DNA of 64,000 bases, taken from NCBI RefSeq assembly GCF_000004825.1, contig NW_008805094.1, positions 62,001 through 126,000 on the forward strand. Reading direction: 5' to 3'. Both the position numbers and the translations under genes were made by a program. Numbering within the stretch: the first letter of the stretch is position 1; the number at the start of each line of letters is the position of its first letter. Of the stretch, positions 23,061 through 35,313 are shown piece after piece. This DNA comes from Heterostelium album PN500. Lineage: Eukaryota; Evosea; Eumycetozoa; Acytosteliales; Acytosteliaceae. The notes below the pieces were generated by a model. The model made no database searches, was not told the origin of the DNA, and was given only the letters and a program-made list of their open reading frames with translations.

Positions 23061-23639
23061 ATTTTTAATATTTGATATATTATCGTATAATCGATCAAAA
23101 TAGATGTTAATGTGATGTAATTTTTTTTTCAAATTTTTTTCAAATTTTTTTTCAAATTTTTTTTCATTTTTTATTATTCCAAATTTGTAAAAACTGAAAT
23201 AAGTGGGGTACGACTTTCTGAAGTGGATAAATACTTTTATATTCATTCTTTTGAATTAATTCATAGATTCCAAAGTAAATGAATCATATCAAGTCATGTG
23301 AATTGAATAAATAAAGTAAAAATTTATTATTTTAAAGCTGAAACTATATACATTTTTGATCACCACTATTTACAATTGTCATTGATATTTGGAGATCTGC
23401 TCTAAATGTTATTGTCTCTGCGTTACATTTTATAATTTCTATTGTTATTAATCTAATAGATAATATTTCAAAATGTTGTTGTTGTCGTTGTTGTAGTTGT
23501 TGTTGTTGTTGTTGATAATAAATATATCTTTTTGAATGTAATCTTCTTTAAATATCTGTTATCTAAATTTATAATTTCCTAATAATTTCCTAATAATAAT
23601 CAATAAATGTTAGTAAAATTCTATTAATAAATATAAATT
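23061..23639. other. Intergenic, AT-rich with a TTG microsatellite
   Basis: T-rich and AT-rich DNA. A run of TTG-type triplets lies at about 23474-23514. No gene is supported. Confidence 0.5.
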
Positions 23640-24370
23640 ATTATTTCTTATCTTACTGTTAATCTTTTTGAAGCTATTTAAAGATTGTTGGCGTCTATAA
23701 TTGTAATCCAAATGTAAATGATTTGAAACATTCGATCTCGCTTGTTCGATAGTGACCATATCTTCTTGTAAGATGGTAGTGGCTGCATTAACTTTAATCA
23801 AAGTGTTGGTGTATGTTTCACCTAATAGGTAAGCAAAGTAAGCCTTAGAACAACAAGTTGTACTTGATCAATATCATTTTCCAATGCTTGTTGAAATAAA
23901 ATCTATTTATAAACTAACTTGACTCTATATGATTGTGATGTATATTAGATAATTGCAGTATATTTAAAAATGTTTAAAAATATAAATTTACATACCTCAA
24001 TAGCACACCTTGGCTTTGTGTAGCAGGCCCGTCTCCTACTGTACTTTCATTGGCATCGCTGAACCCTCTGTCTTGATAATCTTGATGACCATACTATTAA
24101 TTGGTTGTACTTGAAATGCATTACTATTGCAACAGTTCTTTCACTCTGATAGTATCTTTAATCACGTTGATCTTTGTCATGATTTAGCCAAAGAGTCGAT
24201 CACCGCTATTGTCCTATTTCACAGCAGCTTCCAAAATAAGTATCTATCTTTGAGAGTATAGTCAATTTGATATCTAATCTTCATTCATCAGAACCAACCA
24301 CCACTCAACTAATATATTGACATTGCTGTCAACAAACGATATCTAATCTAACGTTGCATACTCTGTATCT
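23640..24370 (-). pseudogene. Decayed protein-coding gene, family not recognised
   Basis: The minus strand carries several protein-like stretches that line up in order but are interrupted by stops and frame changes: SFVDSNVNILVEWWLVLMNED, IMTKINVIKDTIRVKELLQ, ILFQQALENDIDQVQLVVL and, nearest the 3' end, AYFAYLLGETYTNTLIKVNA followed by TTILQEDMVTIEQARSNVSN. The composition (balanced, with Trp, Cys and Asp) is unlike the Asn/Ile/Lys/Tyr-rich frames that arise by chance in AT-rich DNA. A GTATGT donor near 23996 and a TAG acceptor near 23907 could be an old intron. I do not know the family. Confidence 0.4.
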
Positions 24371-25258
24371 GTTATTAAATTAAAATTAGTTTGTTAGTTT
24401 GTTAGTTTAGTTTAGTTTAGAATTATAGGAATGATCATTATCTCAATATTACTCTTCAAGTTTACTTTTTGTGTTCTAAAAAGATATAATAGACAATAGT
24501 AAAAAAAAAAAAAAAAAAAACAAAAACAATTCATTGATCATAAACACTGAAGATCAAAAGTATTATTTTAATATTTTAATTGTTGTTTAGTTTCATTGTT
24601 GTTAACAACAAATTACGATCATTTATCATTTAACTATAGTAAAACAAATATTAGCATATTTTATATTGACCTCTATTATCATGCAAACTCTTGTAAAGAT
24701 AATTTAAAAGGTTAGTTATCTTTTATTCTTATTTAATCTACACTCTATCTTTACTGTTTTTTATTCAATATTATATCGATTTAACTTGTTCATAGACAAA
24801 ATACAATATTAATCATGATTCAGACAACTTGGATTACCAAATATTTAAACTTAAACATATTTACACACCAACAAAATAATCATATATAATTAAATTAAAA
24901 ATAGAAATTATATCAACTATCGATGAATCATAAATTACACAATTATTAAAAATAACATAACAGAGAAACCTATACTTTGATTATACTATCCTTTACACTA
25001 ATGATTTCAAGCTACAGAATGTTCATAACGATTATTCACACTTTATCTACAATGCGAAGTTGATTCTCAATTCAAATATCTCATTTTATTTATTCATTTA
25101 TTTATATAATTCATTTAATCAATCATTCATTAGTTTCCCATTCATAGACACATATTTATTTTTTTATCTCTATCATAAGTCCTATAAAATTTCAATAAAT
25201 TAAATACTATACTATCATTTATTAATTTACTAATATTTTTAAACTTTAATGATCTAAA
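24371..25258. other. Intergenic, AT-rich
   Basis: AT-rich DNA with an A-run near 24500. I see no gene, RNA or repeat of note. Confidence 0.5.
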
Positions 25259-25540
25259 ATGGTAATCATACAAACAAATATTCAAGACATTTTGAATTCT
25301 TTAGGAAGGATCTTTGAATAAGACATCTGCTCCACTGACCACTTACTGTTCTTGAATAACATATTGGATCTGTTGTTGGCACGAATACAATATTTTTCTG
25401 GTCCAGAGATGACAGTTTGACGACAATTAATCGATTAAATCGTTGTAGAAACTCTGGAAAGTGATGCTATTCCTCTACTATCTACTTTTCAAACCTCAAA
25501 TAAAAAGCATTGAAACTCTTCTATTATTTGGTAAGTTTTG
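25259..25540 (+). pseudogene. Decayed protein-coding gene start, family not recognised
   Basis: From an ATG in good context (AAAATGG, 25259) one frame reads MVIIQTNIQDILNSLGRIFE, then after a stop DICSTDHLLFLNNILDLLLA, IQYFSGPEMTV, RQLID, and IVVETLESDAIPLLSTFQTS, with four to five in-frame stops in about 90 codons and a GTAAGT donor near 25531. The protein-like composition in a single frame argues for a former gene rather than chance. The family is not recognised. Confidence 0.4.
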
Positions 25541-25842
25541 TTAAACTATTTATTTATTATAAATGAATAACTAACTAACCAACTATAGTTAAAAAGAGAA
25601 TTGTTGAACCCATGGTGAAAGAGAGAAAAAAAAAACAGTCTATTGGTGAATTATCAATATTGCTCATATTAATATAGGACTGATAATGTACAAACGATTT
25701 AGATTTCAAGAAAGTTGAGTTGATGATGTTTTAGGGTATGATTTTAATTGTAACAGCAGTTCCTTTAATGCTAGGTGTGTTAGTTGTGAATACTTTTGTA
25801 TTGTATAAAGAAAAAAAACAATTCTAATTCCAATTATTATAG

Positions 25843-26131
25843 GTTTAATATTAAGATACATCTATATCTATAGTTTAGTGATTTATCATTTTTTTTGAAA
25901 ATATCATCAATATAGATACATAAATTTGAGAAGAAAATGAATGATAGAATAGGTTTCAACTAAAGATAAAATATCGTTTAATATATATTATTATTATTCT
26001 TTTAAATTGATTATTAAATTCTATAACTATTTTTATAAAAACTATAACAAATAAAATGATTAAAACAAATTTTTTTTTATGACTCCAATTTTAATATTAG
26101 TTTAATATTAAGATACATCTATATCTATAGT
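25843..26131. repeat. Pair of exact 32-bp direct repeats
   Basis: The 32 bases at 25843-25874 recur exactly at 26100-26131, 257 bp apart; both start GTTTAATATTAAGATACATC. Weaker similarity continues beyond (GATTTATCATT versus GATTGATCATT). This points to a local duplication of the DNA downstream of the ankyrin gene. Confidence 0.85.
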
Positions 26132-26218
26132 ATATTGATTGATCATTAAATTTTGCAATGATAGTCACTTAAATTATTTATTTATTTCAACGAATTCCTA
26201 TTTTGAATTTGTTCAATA

Positions 26219-27716
26219 TTAATTACGACTTTGTAAATGTGTGAAATTATTCTTTAGAAATTCAACTATTTCCAATTTATCATGTGATTTTGCAATTTCA
26301 TACAGTCGCTCAACGACTTCTTCATCTTTGAGAAATGCGGTCTTCTCTGCGAGGTACTGAAACATTGGTAAATGACCAATTATGATTGCATTAGAAAGAG
26401 CATAGACACTACAGCCTTCCTTACGATTTTCAATGAGAAATTGGACCACATGGAAATGACAGTTACCAGCTGCAAGATCTACGGCTGACTGTGAGCATCC
26501 TTTGTCCGATCGTTCGTGAAGTAGCTTCACAATATCCAAATGTCCATGCATAGAACTCAGGTCCATTGCTTCCCGTGTGCATCCTTCACTTCTATTCTCC
26601 AATAGGAAGTGAACCACTTGATAATGTCCATTGTAGGCAGCATAGTTGATGGCGTTTGTAGTGCATTTCGCTTGTCTACTATGAAGGAACCGTACAATTT
26701 TCATGTGTCCTCGCGCAGCTGCATTATCTAAAGCAACAGTAGTAGTGGGGAGATGGTTGAACTGATCTAGAGCGATCAGGATATCGAGATGTCCATTGTG
26801 TGCAGCATGTGCAGCTGCTAAATTTGGAATAACCTTCATTTCGAGGAGGAATTGAACCGTTTCCAATTTGCGATTGTCAGCGGCTGCATCTAAACCAAGA
26901 TGATTACAAACGGTAGCTGTTGAATCGCCAGTCTGATACATCCATTTCAAGACTTGGAGATGACCATTGCTCGCAGCGCAATTCATCGATTTCGTAGTGA
27001 TCTTTACATCATGATTTCCATAAGTTTCAATCAAGTATTTTAAGATATTTATATGTCCTTTGCCTGCAGCTTTGTTAAATATACTCTTTAAATACTTTTG
27101 CTCCAATTTTATAATGCTATCATAGAAGTGGTTATTTGATATTATTTATTACCATTTCATTGCTATCATAATGTTACACTATGTGTTATTATAATTACCT
27201 TTTGGGAGAAATACTCTTTGTTTCTTCTGATTTTTGTTGTTTTGTTGTTGGTAATTCATAGAATTGTGAAAGTAATTAGATGATTAAATCCAAGTTACCA
27301 TGAGTAGCATTCGTTTTTAATCCATACAATATGTAATAGATAACAAACTTTGGATTTCCATTTCTATTGTTGTTTTTAAGTTTTTTTTGTTTTTTTTTGT
27401 TATTATTGTTATTATTATTATTATTATTACTATTTACTATTTAATGATTGTTCTAATTTAAAGAATTTTTTTTTATTTTTTCTATTCTCGTTTAAAATTG
27501 TACATCGTAAAGTGTATCTATTTTCAATAAAATATTTGATTATTGATTTCAATTGATCGACATAATTATATATAACGAGTTGCTGTGGACAAAACGCTAA
27601 ATCACTCCATTTATATATTTCCAATCCTCTGTCTAGATATTCACCTGATAACCTATGAATTTGCTCAAAAATCAATTCTCTTAATACTTTTGATTAAATA
27701 AACCTCTAATATCCAT
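26219..27716 (-). pseudogene. Ankyrin-repeat protein gene, probably broken
   Basis: An open stretch at 26219-27115 encodes about nine ankyrin repeats, with many GHLxIVxxLxE units (for example MHGHLDIVKLLHERSD). Upstream, a segment of about 80 codons (27430-27680) resembles the N-terminal region of a large dictyostelid ankyrin family (VIYNYVDQLKSIIKYF), and a further piece (NPKFVIYYILYGLKTNATHGNLDL) lies at 27250-27360. A natural ATG at 27716 (MDIRGLFNQK) is out of frame with the N-terminal segment by one base, a TAA interrupts the middle piece, and an Asn/Lys-rich linker joins in another frame. Introns alone do not reconcile these. Ankyrin proteins mediate protein binding; this copy is probably dead although its repeat block is intact. 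Confidence 0.7.
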
Positions 27717-27852
27717 ATTTACAATTATTATTATTATTATTACAATTACTGTGTAAATTTTTTCATTTTTGTGAAAACTCACAACTATATTTTAAAAGAA
27801 TGAATTAAGATTGCAAAAAAAAAAAATTTAATTGCATTTGCACAAAGAAAGA

Positions 27853-29051
27853 ATGATATTACAAAGAAAAATTCTCAATAATAATATATATAGAAACTTT
27901 TCAACTTTCAATTACAACAATGCAGTTAATCATTCCGTTATTCCTATAATAGATATAAAACAATTTAAATATGGTTCAGACCAGACAAGACAATCAATTG
28001 CCAATGAGGTAATCATAACATGTTTAATAATATCAACTTTACATAATATTAATTATTATTATTACTAATCTAGATTTACAATGTTGGTAAAAATATTGGT
28101 TTCATGTATATAAAGAATAGTGAAATAGATGTCAAACTAAAGACAAAAACATTGGAGTACAATCAGTGGTTGTTTAATCTACCTATTCAAAAAAAACAAT
28201 TATTTGCACAGACTGATCAAAATATAAGAGGCTATTATCGATTTCAAGGTGTTGGATATGGTGAACAACTCGTTATCGATGATGAAACCGGTCATGCAAA
28301 ATCTATAGATGAAAATAACAATAACCACGAAATAGAAGATGTAATCGAAGCTTTTCTAGTTGGTAATGACCATCAAAAGCCTTGGGTATTGAAAAAGGAT
28401 TACTATGAACAAAGATATGGCAAAAATCAATCCTCTAGATTCAAGTGGTTGCCAAATTGCCAACCAAATCAGTGGCCAGCAACTGAACCAAGTGAAAATG
28501 GATTTGAAAACGATGATACATTGACTGAAAACGATTTAAAAGTGGCGAAAGCTTTTAGAAATCATATGAATCACTATTTTGATGTCTGCTCTCAGACTGC
28601 ATCCACCATTGTGAGTGCAATCGCGCTGTCTTTAGCTCTACCTTTAAATCATTTCGATCATTTTCACTCAAAGAACGATCATACAATGGAGTTAAAGCAT
28701 TATAAACCATCAACAAATACCAATAAGAATAACAAGGTGAGAATGAATGAACATGCTGACCTCAGTACTCTCACACTTTTAATACAGAATAAAGGTACTG
28801 ATGGATTACAGCTTTGGAATCAATCAGAATGGATCGATGCACCTTTCCTAGATGATGCTATTCTTGTTAATACAGGTGACGTCATGGAACGACTAAGTAA
28901 TGGTCAATATAAAAGTACAAAGCATAGAGTGGTCATGAACAACCAGAAATCACATCTATCGAGATATTCAACTGTTTTCTTCTATGTACCAAACTGGGAA
29001 AAGGAAATCACAAACTCTGACCTCATGGGTGATCTCATACCTTTTAGTTAA
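27853..29051 (+). CDS. 2-oxoglutarate/Fe(II) oxygenase, isopenicillin-N-synthase-like
   Basis: Two exons, join(27853..28008, 28074..29051), give 377 residues. The C-terminal half carries the iron-binding facial triad of this superfamily: His and Asp in NEHADLSTLTLL, the distal His in STKHRVV, and the co-substrate Arg in SRYSTVFFYVPN. The N-terminal exon has the DIOX_N pattern PIIDIKQF, with GFMYIKN after the intron. The family hydroxylates, desaturates or cyclises small molecules using O2 and usually 2-oxoglutarate; the substrate is unknown. The first 20 residues (MILQRKILNNNIYRNFSTF) are Arg/Lys-rich with no acidic residue, suggesting mitochondrial import. An Asn/Asp-rich insert sits near residue 120. 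Confidence 0.88.
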
Positions 29052-29478
29052 AAAGATACTCTAAAAATTCAATAAAAGATTTTTATTGCTCGAAATTGAT
29101 AAAACTTTTATGTTTTAATTATCCAGATTTATTATTAATATTTATTATTAATCGGATGTCCATTTTGATTTCTTTGATTAATACACCATCTGTTTCTCTT
29201 CTTTAACTATTATTATTTTAATTTCAACGAAATAAAAAAAATGATTATTTTTCAAAAAAATAAAAATAAAAATTAAGATCTTTTTAAAAAAACTTTCTTC
29301 TTATTATTTTTAGAAAATCACTTATTGGTAAAAACAAGAGAGTTGTAATGAATAATAACTAAACAGATCAATAGTAAATCTACCACATTTAATATTAAAA
29401 TAATTATCTATTTAATGAATAAAGAAGTGAGTTAAAAGTGTATAAAATAAATTTTAAAATTTAATTTTGTTTTATTAT
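29052..29478. other. Convergent 3' intergenic region
   Basis: AT-rich spacer between the 3' ends of the oxygenase and ABCG genes. No feature seen. Confidence 0.6.
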
Positions 29479-32400
29479 TTATCTTCTTTGTTTTCTTGAA
29501 AGATATATGAAACCAGTTAAGAGTAAAGCATTGAAAACCCAATAACATGCGAGGATACCAAAGTTACGCCAATCATTTTCTTCGGACCAACCTAAGGTAT
29601 GATAATATGATCTACCATCCTTATAGATACAATAACTACATTCTGAAGAGTTTCCACCTGTGACAGTACCAGTAGCATATGTTTGGAATACTTGGGTGTA
29701 TTGGTCACAATTTTGATTGGGTGGTGGTGTAAATTTGATTTTATCTTCTTCAGTGCATACAACAGTGACATGTTGGAGGACATTGGTTACGATACCCTCC
29801 ACGAAGTATCGGCTTGGCATCAAGTGATAAGTCCACGATTCCCAGAACTTTGGTAACTGATCTGGTGGAACCATTACACCACAAAATAAGAACAAGAATA
29901 CAATGAGCAATGGAATGATGAATTTTGCCATAATAATGTTGACACAGATGGCACCGACTGCTTGACCAAATGATACACAAAAGAATAGGTACAGTACAAA
30001 ATAAATCCAAAAGTAGAATCCTGTGATAGCACTATATTGCAATCCGGATGTCCAAAAAGTGCAGACAAAGAAGATGGTTCCTGTGATTACGAGGTATGGC
30101 AACTCAACCAATACTATTGAGATTGAGAATGGAAGGTAGGAATAGAATTTACTGGCATAATCACGTCTAAAGTATTCTCTTTGATTGAATAGTTGAGGAA
30201 GTGCAATAAAGATCATCATAATACCAAGAATGAGAGCTTGGAAGATTACAAAGATACGTTGAGTCATATCAGACGAACTATCTTGAAGGTCATAAAATGT
30301 GAAACCAATAATTAATCCAACGATTCCGGCTTGAGCAAAACGACCGAAAGAATAATAAGGATCACGCCACCAAATAATATTCATACGCTTGTAAACCTCC
30401 CAGAATTGGTACCACTGGTTGGTGGCAAATTCTCTAGCTGGACCATTGTGTGATTCATCTTTAGAGAAGGAGAGATCGGTTTTTTCAAGTCCATCCAATT
30501 CAGCATGGATTTGTGCACACTCTGGTGAAGATTTCCATGCAGCTGGCCAATCAACATCAGATTTACCATGTACACCGGCACCAATAGCTTCCAAAATGTA
30601 TTCAGCTGGATTCTCTGATTCAGTGCATGGTCGAACTCCATGGTTTTGGAAGTATGATGTAAGAGTGTGTGATCTTTCCCCGATATCACCAAAGTACACA
30701 GTCTTACCACCCTTGGCCAAAAGTAACAAACGATCAAAGTATTCAAATAATACTGATGATGGTTGATGAATTGTACAAACCAACGGCATACCAGCATCTG
30801 CAAGCTTTCTAATAAATTTAACAATATTATAAGAAGATTGAGCATCTAAAAATAAAGATTATAATTTTAGTTTACATGTTTTTTTTCTATTATTAATAAT
30901 CAACTTACCTAAACCTGAAGTTGGTTCATCCAAGAAAAGAATATGTGGTTTAGCAACTAATTCGACACCAATTGTTAAACGTTTACGTTCTTCCACAGAG
31001 ATACCAACACCAGTTTCAAGATCACCGATGAGTGCATCACCAAGATGTTTCATCTCCATCATTTCCAAGACGTGTTCAACATATTCATATTTCTCTTCGA
31101 TAGAGATCGATGGATCTTGACGCATCTTGGCACTGAAACGAAGTGATTCACGAACAGTGAGATTTGGGTTGTGGACATCCATTTGCTCAACGTAACCAGT
31201 GATACGCTCGAAATCGATATCCAATGGTTTTCCATTGAGACATTGTTTACCTTCAATGGTACCCATTGTTTTACGTTTGGCTAAGACATCAAGGAGAGTA
31301 GTCTTACCGGCACCAGAAGAACCCATAAGAGCGGTCATCTCACCTGGCTTGATCCAACCCTCAACATCATCCAGAAGCAAACGAGTTCCACCTGGAACTG
31401 GTACAGTGTAATTGATGTGCTTCCATGTAAAGACACCACCTCTCATTTTAAGGGTCTCCTTCATTTTACCGGTGGCCTCTGCTACAATCTTATTTTGGAT
31501 CTTTTCATCCTCTGCATCATTCATCTTTGGAGCCTTGCCTGGCTTGTAGACCTTTTGAGTGTAACCACCAGATGTCCAGTCGAATACTTCGAGTGCAATC
31601 ATGTTCATGGCAATAAAGACCAACCACCAGAGATAGATAACAATGACATTAAGAGCACGTTGACTGATCTTGAATCTGAGCTCCTCATAGAGGTAGTCGG
31701 TACCATAGATTTTAAGATCACCTTGTGTGGAATAACTAGTTGGGCAGATACGGTAGTCATTCATATTTTGGTAGGCTGGTCCATATGGAATGGCAGCCTC
31801 AGAACAATCGAAAGTCATATCCTTAAATTCGTTGGACATCAGAGCTTTGAAGGCGTAGGCGAATGGATTGATCCAGAAGAACCATTGGAACCATGGATGC
31901 ATCTTTGGATAAGGAACTGTGTAACCTGCATAGGTTAACATGAAGATCAAATAGACGGACATCATATTTTGACCAACATAGAGTGATGGGGTAAAGTTAC
32001 CAAATGCACGGAAAAGATTGGTGATACACAATGATGATCCTAGTAAAGTGAACAACCAAATAAAGAACTGATCCGCACGATATTGGAAACCAAACATAAA
32101 GTATGCGATAATGGAAAACAGAGTCACTTGGACAAACGTAATAGGTATATCGGTGATAATCTGTGCCAAGTGATATGCCGATGGTCTATAGAGAGCATAG
32201 GTTTTGTGTTTCTGAAGTACACGACGTCCCATATAGGTCATAACCAACTCTCCCTGTGAAAGGAATGCGTTGAAAAGCAAACTACCGAAAATAGCACCAC
32301 CACGAGTAAATAGACCCTGGAGGTTATCTTTTTGCAAAAAGAAAACTGAACCATAAACGAATGCTTGGATCAGAACAGAGGTATAACGTGAAAACAAGGA

Positions 32401-33930
32401 GAACTTGTTACCCCAGATCAATTGGAAGTGACGGATGGTCAAGGCACGAACTTGTGTAAAGAATGATGTTGTGTATGGACGACTCTTTGAAGTGGTACGA
32501 GATTTCTCGGCTCTAACCTCTGCAACAAAGTCGATCGATGGTTGTTCGATTTCGATTTGCTTGTCATAAGCGGATTGCTCGTCAAGCATTGCATGATACA
32601 AAGGAGAACGCAACCATGCAGCTTCAAACTCTGCCGATGTTTGTGGTGCAGACTCTTCAAAGCCTGGACGAATCATTCTCTCTTGTGGATTGGTTACACC
32701 AGTCAAAAAGTCTGGTGTTGATTTACGTGGCTCGCATTCGAATCCGAGATCCAAAAAGTATTTCTTGGCTTCGGTACCTGGACCAAAGTAGATACAACGA
32801 CCCTTTTCCAAGACTATAACCTTGTCGAATAATGAATAGATTGAATCGGACGCTTGGTAGAAAGAGCAAATAGTTGTCTTGTTCATGGTGTCGGACATGA
32901 TACGAATCGATTTGGCATAGTCAAGAGCGGATGCAGCATCGAGACCACGGGTAGAGCAATCCCAACAGATGATGGGTGCACCAGATACCATTGCCTCTGT
33001 GATAGTCATACGCTTACGCTCACCACCAGAGAGACCACGAACAAATTCATTACCAACCATGGTGTCGGCTTGTTTGGCGATACCAAACATATTGACCAAG
33101 AGATTAAAGATCTTCTCACGGAAACTACGTTTGGTCTCATCGGGTAAACGGTTTCCTGGTGTTTTGCATTTCAATGCAAAATCGAGAGTTTGACGAAGAG
33201 TAAGGGTTGGATGATGAACATCTTCCTCTGGTGTGTAGATGGCTTCACCACGATATCTAGCCCAGTCTTCAGATTTGATACCACCATAGTTTATATCACC
33301 TTTTACAGAGACATAAGTATTACGTTGATTGGAAATCAATCTAAGCAAGGTACTGCAACCTGCACCCGGTCTACCAAGTACTAATAATAATTCACCATCT
33401 TTACAGAATGTATTTATATTATGTAAAATATCAAAAGTGGTACCATTATTATTAAACCTGAAAGAAAAATAATAAATAAAAAACAAAAAAAAATTAGGAT
33501 ATTTTAGATTTTTTTTTTAATAATTAACTTACCATTTTCTTGGATTGAAAATAAATTTAAAAGGTGAAAGCATATTACTAATAACACTGACGTCAGCACC
33601 TCTACCAACAACGGTTAGATTATGAATAGAGACACCCATCTTTTTTGGTTTTACACCATTTTCCATTGACATACGGTGGGAATCTTCAAAGTATTTTCGG
33701 AGTTTAAAGTCTTCCTCTGTATCAACAGCACGTCCTTCCAAATCTTCTTTCTTTTGGTCAAGTCGGTACATTTGGGATTCGGATTCCAATGCTGCAGCCA
33801 TGGTTCTAAATTGAATCTCTGACTGCTCTAAATTAATATGACTATGATCACCAACAACCATTTCATCATTATTATTATTGTCACCACCTGATGTGGATCC
33901 ATTATCTTCGAAATGATCATCCAAAGCCAT
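29479..33930 (-). CDS. PDR-type ABCG transporter
   Basis: Three exons, complement(join(29479..30845, 30909..33457, 33533..33930)), give 1437 residues in the (NBD-TMD)x2 order of pleiotropic-drug-resistance ABCG proteins. NBD1 has GRPGAGCST (about residues 161-169), with Cys in place of the Walker A Lys as is typical of PDR proteins, signature [11 protein letters not shown] and Walker [14 protein letters not shown]2 has a canonical Walker [10 protein letters not shown] and Walker [11 protein letters not shown] but a degenerate signature [11 protein letters not shown]. Each TMD has about six helices. Such transporters export lipids or xenobiotics; several in D. discoideum affect development. 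Substrate unknown. It is divergent from CNOT10. Confidence 0.95.
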
Positions 33931-35313
33931 TTTTTTATAATATTAATAAAAAATATATATATAAAATATTAATATATTAAAAATTATTTGAAGAGAAAAT
34001 ATATATATTATAATATAAAAAACAAGTTATAAATTTAATAAATAGAAGTGGTAAGAAATTTTGACCATGTAAAAAGAGATAAATAATAGATAAAATAAAA
34101 TTAACTTTATAATTCAAGTAAAAGATTTAAATAAAAATGAATGAAAAAAGAACAAATCAAAACTATAAGTAGTGTGATTTAGTCTTTGAGTGATTATTAT
34201 ATATTTAGAATTTTGGTAAGTTGAAAGGAGCGAATGTAATATAAATACTAAATGTAGAATAAAATAGACAATGGGTTCACCTTAAAAGAAAATTAATTAA
34301 AATTAAATAAGAATACTGGATACAATTGCGTTTAAGAGGAGGTTCTATTTGTTCTAAATGCCTCACCCCTATGGAGAGGATGGCGCATAGATCCCTTTCC
34401 AAACATGATTTCAATCTATCGTCAGAACAACGATTTTCTCCATTTCCGAGTCTGTGATTTAGAAAGGGTCCAAACATCTGTAAACTATTGAGTAGTGAGA
34501 GTGTAGAACGAGAACGACATAAATGCTGACAATTTCCATGTCCAACCCTAAATTTACCTCTCTAATCCACCATTTATGATGGTGGTTTATTTGTTTTTCG
34601 TCAGCATAATTTCAATTTCGAAAATTCCAAAAAAGGAATGTTTAATATTTTTAAGCTATCCATTACACCACATTGAAAACAAAACAAAACTGAATTTTTC
34701 GTTTTTTTATTTTTTATTTTTATTTTATTTTTCAATAATTTTGAAAAGATGAGTGCATCATTAATGATATCATTATAAATTTCAGACCATTTTTTTGAAG
34801 TATCCTGTTTAGAATGGTGAATTGTTTAACGTGCAAAAAGTTATCTTTTTCTTAAATGACGATGTGATGTTGAATTTATTCTATTAATAAAATAATGATG
34901 AACATTTTTAAAAGATATATTAATGAAATAATTGAAAAAAAAACGTCATAATCATGACCTAAACTAAAAGTTATAACTTAATCTCTTAATCTTTGCTAAA
35001 AAAAATTTTTTTTTACTATCAAAAATAATCAAAGTTTGATACATCTTAATAAATAGTTTTTCAACATTACTTTATTTATGAGTAATAAATTTCTCATCAT
35101 TTTTTTTTTTTAAAGATCAATATATTGAAGATAATGAATACTGGTTTTGTTGTAATTTAAACTGTGCAAGTAATTGACAAAACATAAATTAATTTGTTGA
35201 CTTGGGTAATTTTTTTATTTTTTTTAATTTTTTTTTTTTAATTGTCTAAATTTTTTTTTTTTTTTGTTTTTTGAAGTTATATGACAAAGATTGGCATTAG
35301 ATAGGAGAATAGG
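33931..35313. other. Intergenic region between ABCG and CNOT10 genes, with a GC-richer island
   Basis: Promoter region of two divergent genes. Most is AT-rich, but about 34310-34600 is noticeably richer in G and C, is open for roughly 95 codons on the minus strand (ending near 34277) and holds a perfect hairpin. I recognise no protein in any of the frames. Confidence 0.5.
34567..34585. repeat. Perfect 7-bp-stem hairpin
   Basis: CCACCAT, loop TTATG, ATGGTGG. It is one of the few GC-rich inverted repeats in a non-coding part of the window. Function unknown. Confidence 0.45.

Noticed and set aside
23640-24370. Alternative genetic code (stops read as Gln) to explain the open-looking decayed gene
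   Set aside because: Neighbouring genes all use standard stops, frame changes are also present, and ordinary decay explains the pattern more simply.
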